From Actinomycetes bacterium (GTDB lineage: Bacteria; Actinomycetota; Acidimicrobiia; Acidimicrobiales; RAAP-2), in assembly GCA_021826655.1 (NCBI GenBank), contig JAKAZC010000093.1, positions 1-9,147 on the forward strand: a DNA stretch of 9,147 nucleotides, read 5' to 3'. How positions within the stretch are numbered: the first letter of the stretch is position 1; each line of letters opens with the position of its first letter. A program made the translations under genes and the position numbers. The notes beneath the pieces are model-generated. The model was not told the DNA's origin. It searched no databases and saw only the letters and a list, made by a program, of their open reading frames with translations. Below are positions 5,590 through 9,147 of the stretch, one piece after another.

Positions 5590-7166
5590 CGACGGTTGGA
5601 AGACTCTGCCTCCTAGGAACGGTGGCAGTGCCGCTACTCGGCGCGGGAGCGACGGCTCTCCTGCGGGGTCGCCGACCGGGGGGAGCCCGCCTGAGCGCGG
5701 GGTTGCACTGGTCCGGCGTGGCGCTCACCGGTGTGCTGGTGGTTCTCGTGTCCGTCCACGGCGCCACCGACGTCGGTATCCACTCGGGACGGAGCGTGAT
5801 CGTCGGTCTCAGCGCCAATCGCCTGACGGTGACGCTGATCGCACTGGTGCTAGGGATCGGCGCCGTTGTCCAATCCTTCTCGGTCCGCTACCTCCGGACC
5901 GATCCACGATCGTCCCGGTTCGTGACCGGCGCCGGCGTCCTCGTCTCCTCCATGACCGTTGTCGCCGCCTCGACGACGTTGGTGGGACTCCTGGCTGGAT
6001 GGGTGTTCGCTTCGATCGGCTTCCTGGTCATCGTCGGCTACCGGTCCGACCTCCCCGGTGCACGGCCGTGCACGCATCGAGCGGCGGTCGCCTTCCTGAT
6101 CGGTGATGGAGCGCTGGTGGTGGCGACCGTGATCGTTTCGCTCCGGGTGGGCAACATCGTCCTGGTCGGCCATGCCTCCCTGTCCCACGTGGCCGATCGG
6201 CTGGGGGGCGCAGGTACGATCGTCGCCCTGCTCGTCGTGGTCGCCGCCCTGGCCCGATGCGCCCAGGGCCCCTTCGGCCCCTGGCTGCCCGGCACGGTGG
6301 CAGCACCTACCCCGGTGTCCGCACTGCTTCATGCCGGGTTCGTCAATGGCGGCGGCATCCTGCTCATCCGGACCGGCGCGGTCACCTCCAGCTCGGCGGT
6401 GGCCATGGTCGTCGCCTTCGCCGTCGCCGCAGTCACCGCGGTGGTGGCGACGGCGGTCATGGCGCAACGCTCGGACGTCAAGTCCGAGCTGGCCTACTCC
6501 ACCATGGGCCAGATGGGATTCATGGTGGCCGAGTGCGCTGTCGGAGCGTTCGGTGCCGGCATCGTCCATCTCCTCGGACATGCGATCTACAAGGCCACCC
6601 TCTTCCTCGGTTCCGGTGCGCGGATGTCACGGCCCGGAGGTGTCGCGCCTGCTGCGGACAGCGGCCCGGCGTTCGGCCGAGTCTTCGTTGCCACCGCCGC
6701 CGGCCTTGCTTCCCTGGGCGTCGTCCTCGAGGCTCCCGGAATCTCCGGACACCGGGCGAGCGGGCCGCTGGTACTCTTCGTGGCCGCGACGGTAGGTGTG
6801 GGTGCCTGGTCGATCTGGACGGAGCGCCATCCCGGACGGGCTGCGCTCTCCGCTTTCCTGATCGTATTCGCCAGCGCCCTCTACGGGTTCGTGGTCGCCG
6901 GTCTCTTCGCCTGGGTCGGCCCGAGCCTCCCCCGGGTCGGATCCGCTGCCCTCAGCCCCTGGCTCCTACTCGCCGTGGCCGCCGGCGGAGTGGCAGCCGT
7001 CCTGTTGCTGCACACCCCGGTGGTCGGCCTCCGACTCCGGATGGCACTCATCGACATCGGCGCACCGGCCGCCAGGTCGACGCAACGCTTCGAGGCCCCG
7101 CGTCCTGTCTCTCTCCTCCGGTCGCGGCCACTCGTCGAGGCGGCACCCGTATGGAGCGCGGCATGA
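5586..7166 (+). CDS. dabB: DabB: NuoL/ND5-like proton-conducting subunit of the DAB bicarbonate pump
   Basis: The 526-residue protein is a polytopic membrane protein (roughly 12-14 hydrophobic segments) of the proton-conducting NADH-quinone oxidoreductase family. The core signature is RCAQGPFGPWLPG and APTPVSALLHAGFVNGGG at 224-257, and a second conserved block runs KSELAYSTMGQMGFM...GHAIYKA at 299-337 (Lys299, His328, His332, Lys336). As in the Dab branch, the NuoL 'GWE' glutamate is missing (GWV, Val140), and the usual Lys of KSAQ is Arg224. It is thought to pass ions to drive DabA. The ATG at 5586 is preceded by GAGGGG at 8 bases. The stop overlaps the dabA start (ATGA). Size and the following DUF2309 gene separate it from a respiratory complex I subunit or an Mrp antiporter. 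Confidence 0.92.
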   Translation: MTTVGRLCLLGTVAVPLLGAGATALLRGRRPGGARLSAGLHWSGVALTGVLVVLVSVHGATDVGIHSGRSVIVGLSANRLTVTLIALVLGIGAVVQSFSVRYLRTDPRSSRFVTGAGVLVSSMTVVAASTTLVGLLAGWVFASIGFLVIVGYRSDLPGARPCTHRAAVAFLIGDGALVVATVIVSLRVGNIVLVGHASLSHVADRLGGAGTIVALLVVVAALARCAQGPFGPWLPGTVAAPTPVSALLHAGFVNGGGILLIRTGAVTSSSAVAMVVAFAVAAVTAVVATAVMAQRSDVKSELAYSTMGQMGFMVAECAVGAFGAGIVHLLGHAIYKATLFLGSGARMSRPGGVAPAADSGPAFGRVFVATAAGLASLGVVLEAPGISGHRASGPLVLFVAATVGVGAWSIWTERHPGRAALSAFLIVFASALYGFVVAGLFAWVGPSLPRVGSAALSPWLLLAVAAGGVAAVLLLHTPVVGLRLRMALIDIGAPAARSTQRFEAPRPVSLLRSRPLVEAAPVWSAA

Positions 7167-9147
7167 CGGAGACCGCTACCCCCACCAGACACGCCCGGCT
7201 CCTCGTGGAGCTCGACGAGGCGGCACGGGTGATCGGCCCCCTGTGGCCGCTCGGCACCTTCATCGCCGTGAACCCCTTCTGGGACCTCCGCCAGCTCGGA
7301 TTCGAGGCGGCGGTGTCCGTGGCCCGGATGGTCTTCGGGGCCAACGGTCTGCCGAGCCCCGCCTATTACGTCGATGCCCTTGCATCCGGTCGGGTCACCT
7401 CGGCGGATGTCGTGCGGGCCGCCACTGACCTGGCCGACGGTCCGGCCGGTGCGACCAGGTCCCCCGACGACCTGGCCGGCTGGTACTCGACCCGGTCCGG
7501 CCCGGCGGACGACGTGAACCGCCAGGTGACGAAGTGGTGCGCGGCATTCCTCTCGGCCAAGCTCCCGGGAGCCCCGGATGCCGCCTTCTACCCGTCGTGG
7601 CATGCGACGGTGCGCTTCGATCCGGGGGCGCGGGCGCTGCTCGGTCGCCGTGGTCGGGCGCTCCTCGTGGCTCTTCCCGACCGCGCCGAGGACGCCATCG
7701 CCTGGTGCATGGACGAGCTCGGCCTCGATCGGGACGGATGGCGCGCTGCGTTCGTGGCCCAGTTGGCGGCCCTGCCAGGTTGGGCGGCACATGCCAAGTG
7801 GCGGTCCCGCTGGGCCCCGCCGGGCACGCCGGGCCCTGCCCTGGATCTCGTCGACTTCGTGGCCGTCCGTCTGGCTTATGACGGAGTCTGGCGGAAGGTA
7901 CCGAGCGCGCTGCCCGCTTCCGTGGCGCCCCATGCCTCGATCCGGCACAGTGCCGTGCACGACCCCCGCAGTGTCCCCGGGCTGAGTCACGACGCACGGG
8001 CGTCGCTCGCGTCGCTGGACCGCGACCGGGCGGGCAGTGCCTGGCTGCTGGCCCTGGAGCACCACTACCGCGACGAACTGCTGGGACTGCTTGGCCCGAC
8101 CGGCCTCGGGGCCACTCCGGATCCCGACGCCCAGGTGGTGTTCTGCATCGATGCCCGGTCCGAGGGGATCCGTCGCCAGCTCGAGTCGGTGGGCGACTAC
8201 GAGACCTTCGGGTTCGCCGGATTCTTCGCACTCCCGCTGCGCTACACCGCCCTCGGAGCCGAGTCAGTCGACCTTCTGCCCGTGCTCTTGTCCCCGACGG
8301 TCGACATGGGGGAGCGGGCCGCTGCCGGAGGGGAGGACGCCGCACAGCGCCGGCTCGCCGGCGAGCAGGTCCATGCCCAGGTTGAACACGCATTCGACCA
8401 GACCCGTGGCAACGGGGTAGCCCCGTTCATGCTGGCCGAGGCCGGCGGGTTCCTGGCCGCTCCGATCCTTGCCGCCAGGACGCTCGGTCCGGCCCGGTTC
8501 ACCCGGATCCGGGGGCGACTGTCGGCCTTGGTCGCCCCCTCGGCTCCGACGCAGGTCGATGCCGACCCCGATCGGACAGGTACGCCCGACGAAGAACAGG
8601 CACTCTTCGCCGAGACGGCCCTGACCACCATGGGACTGAACCGGCGCTTCGCCCCACTTGTGGTGCTCTGTGGCCACGGCAGCACGACCGAGAACAACCC
8701 GCACGCGGCCTCACTCGACTGCGGCGCCTGCGGAGGGAACCGTGGCGCCGACAGCGCACGGGCTGCCTGTGCGATCCTCAACCGTCCGCCGGTGCGAGCC
8801 CTGCTCGCCGAGCGCGGCATCGCCGTCCCGGATGCGACGCACTTCGTGGCCGCCGAGCACGACACCGCCACCGACACCTTCTCGTTCTACGATCTCCACC
8901 TCGTGCCGGAGCAGCACGTCGACACTCTGGCGCGACTCCGTGAAGATCTGGCACGGGCCGGGGCGGCGCTGGCGACCGAGCGGATGGCCGATCTCGATCC
9001 CACCGCCGGTGGCGATGCTGTGGCGGCGGTCCTCCACCGGTCGGCCGACTGGGCCGAACTCCAGCCCGAGTGGGGACTGGCCCGGAACGCGTCGTTCATC
9101 GTCGGACCCCGAACGATGACTACGGGCGTCGATCTCCGGAGATCGGA
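7163..9147 (+). CDS. dabA: DabA: zinc-dependent DUF2309/UPF0753 subunit of the DAB bicarbonate pump, C-terminus cut by window edge
   Basis: 661 codons are present of a protein usually about 800 residues long; the frame is open to the edge. The beta-carbonic-anhydrase-like zinc site is complete: CIDARSE gives Cys328, Asp330 and Arg332, and CGHGST...DCGACGG gives His505 and Cys520. These correspond to C351, D353, R355, H524 and C539 of the Halothiobacillus protein, with the same 15-residue gap between His and the second Cys. Other family blocks are PLGTFIAVNPFWDL near the N-terminus and GFAGFFALPLRY after the first zinc motif. DabA sits on the cytoplasmic face with DabB and is proposed to hydrate CO2 in one direction, trapping bicarbonate. 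The start overlaps dabB by four bases, with GGAG 6 bases upstream. Long opposite-strand frames across it are G+C-bias artefacts. Confidence 0.93.
   Translation, partial: MTETATPTRHARLLVELDEAARVIGPLWPLGTFIAVNPFWDLRQLGFEAAVSVARMVFGANGLPSPAYYVDALASGRVTSADVVRAATDLADGPAGATRSPDDLAGWYSTRSGPADDVNRQVTKWCAAFLSAKLPGAPDAAFYPSWHATVRFDPGARALLGRRGRALLVALPDRAEDAIAWCMDELGLDRDGWRAAFVAQLAALPGWAAHAKWRSRWAPPGTPGPALDLVDFVAVRLAYDGVWRKVPSALPASVAPHASIRHSAVHDPRSVPGLSHDARASLASLDRDRAGSAWLLALEHHYRDELLGLLGPTGLGATPDPDAQVVFCIDARSEGIRRQLESVGDYETFGFAGFFALPLRYTALGAESVDLLPVLLSPTVDMGERAAAGGEDAAQRRLAGEQVHAQVEHAFDQTRGNGVAPFMLAEAGGFLAAPILAARTLGPARFTRIRGRLSALVAPSAPTQVDADPDRTGTPDEEQALFAETALTTMGLNRRFAPLVVLCGHGSTTENNPHAASLDCGACGGNRGADSARAACAILNRPPVRALLAERGIAVPDATHFVAAEHDTATDTFSFYDLHLVPEQHVDTLARLREDLARAGAALATERMADLDPTAGGDAVAAVLHRSADWAELQPEWGLARNASFIVGPRTMTTGVDLRRS

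Noticed and set aside
5586..7166. Respiratory complex I or Mrp antiporter subunit
   Set aside because: The protein has NuoL-like motifs but lacks the GWE glutamate, and it is coupled to a DUF2309 gene rather than to nuo or mrp genes.
6881..8393. Long minus-strand frames opposite dabB and dabA (394 and 332 residues)
   Set aside because: They are antisense shadows of well-recognised genes, with low-complexity Arg/Gly/Pro content and no ribosome sites.

Overview
The window is high-G+C DNA with actinobacterial codon use. Thiolase/DUF35 lipid genes, a lipoprotein esterase, a PadR regulator with its usual membrane partner, and a DAB bicarbonate-uptake operon together suggest an actinobacterium. 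A mycobacterial or acidimicrobial-type lineage would fit, but the sequence alone does not settle the taxon.

Layout. (1) Positions 1-1524, minus strand: a two-gene unit encoding a double-DUF35 (zinc ribbon/OB-fold) protein and, overlapping it by one base, the first 179 residues of a thiolase-fold lipid-transfer-type protein that runs off the left edge. The pair resembles the steroid/acyl-CoA Ltp-DUF35 pairs of mycobacteria. (2) 1525-2391: a decayed, frameshifted piece of an AAA/STAND-type regulatory ATPase with an intact Walker A motif, then two strong hairpins (17-bp and 8-bp perfect stems), then about 285 bp with no recognisable gene. (3) 2392-3879, minus: a secreted lipoprotein alpha/beta hydrolase, with a 12-bp palindrome and a 15-bp triple tandem repeat upstream. 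(4) 4272-5058: a PadR-type regulator (plus) preceded by a 9-bp inverted repeat, overlapping a broken copy of its usual membrane-protein partner, which abuts a minus-strand fragment resembling the start of DUF6671 proteins. An 11-bp GATC-rich tandem repeat follows. (5) 5074-9147: a small winged-helix regulator (minus) divergent from a dabB-dabA operon (plus), across a sharply A+T-rich promoter island (70% A+T over 5451-5530).

The strongest functional story is the right half. DabB (a NuoL/ND5-like membrane subunit) and DabA (DUF2309, zinc site C328/D330/H505/C520) form the energy-coupled DAB inorganic-carbon pump. ATGA overlap indicates translational coupling. The divergent winged-helix gene, the two opposed sigma-70-like promoters and the repeated ACTTCGTGA element between them suggest local regulation. 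A possible 14-codon leader peptide precedes dabB. The centre (1.6-2.1 kb and 4.6-5.06 kb) is a scrap zone of gene remnants and simple repeats. I do not see a clearly new defence or mobile system here; the most novel features are the regulatory architecture of the dab operon and the two hairpins next to the ATPase remnant.
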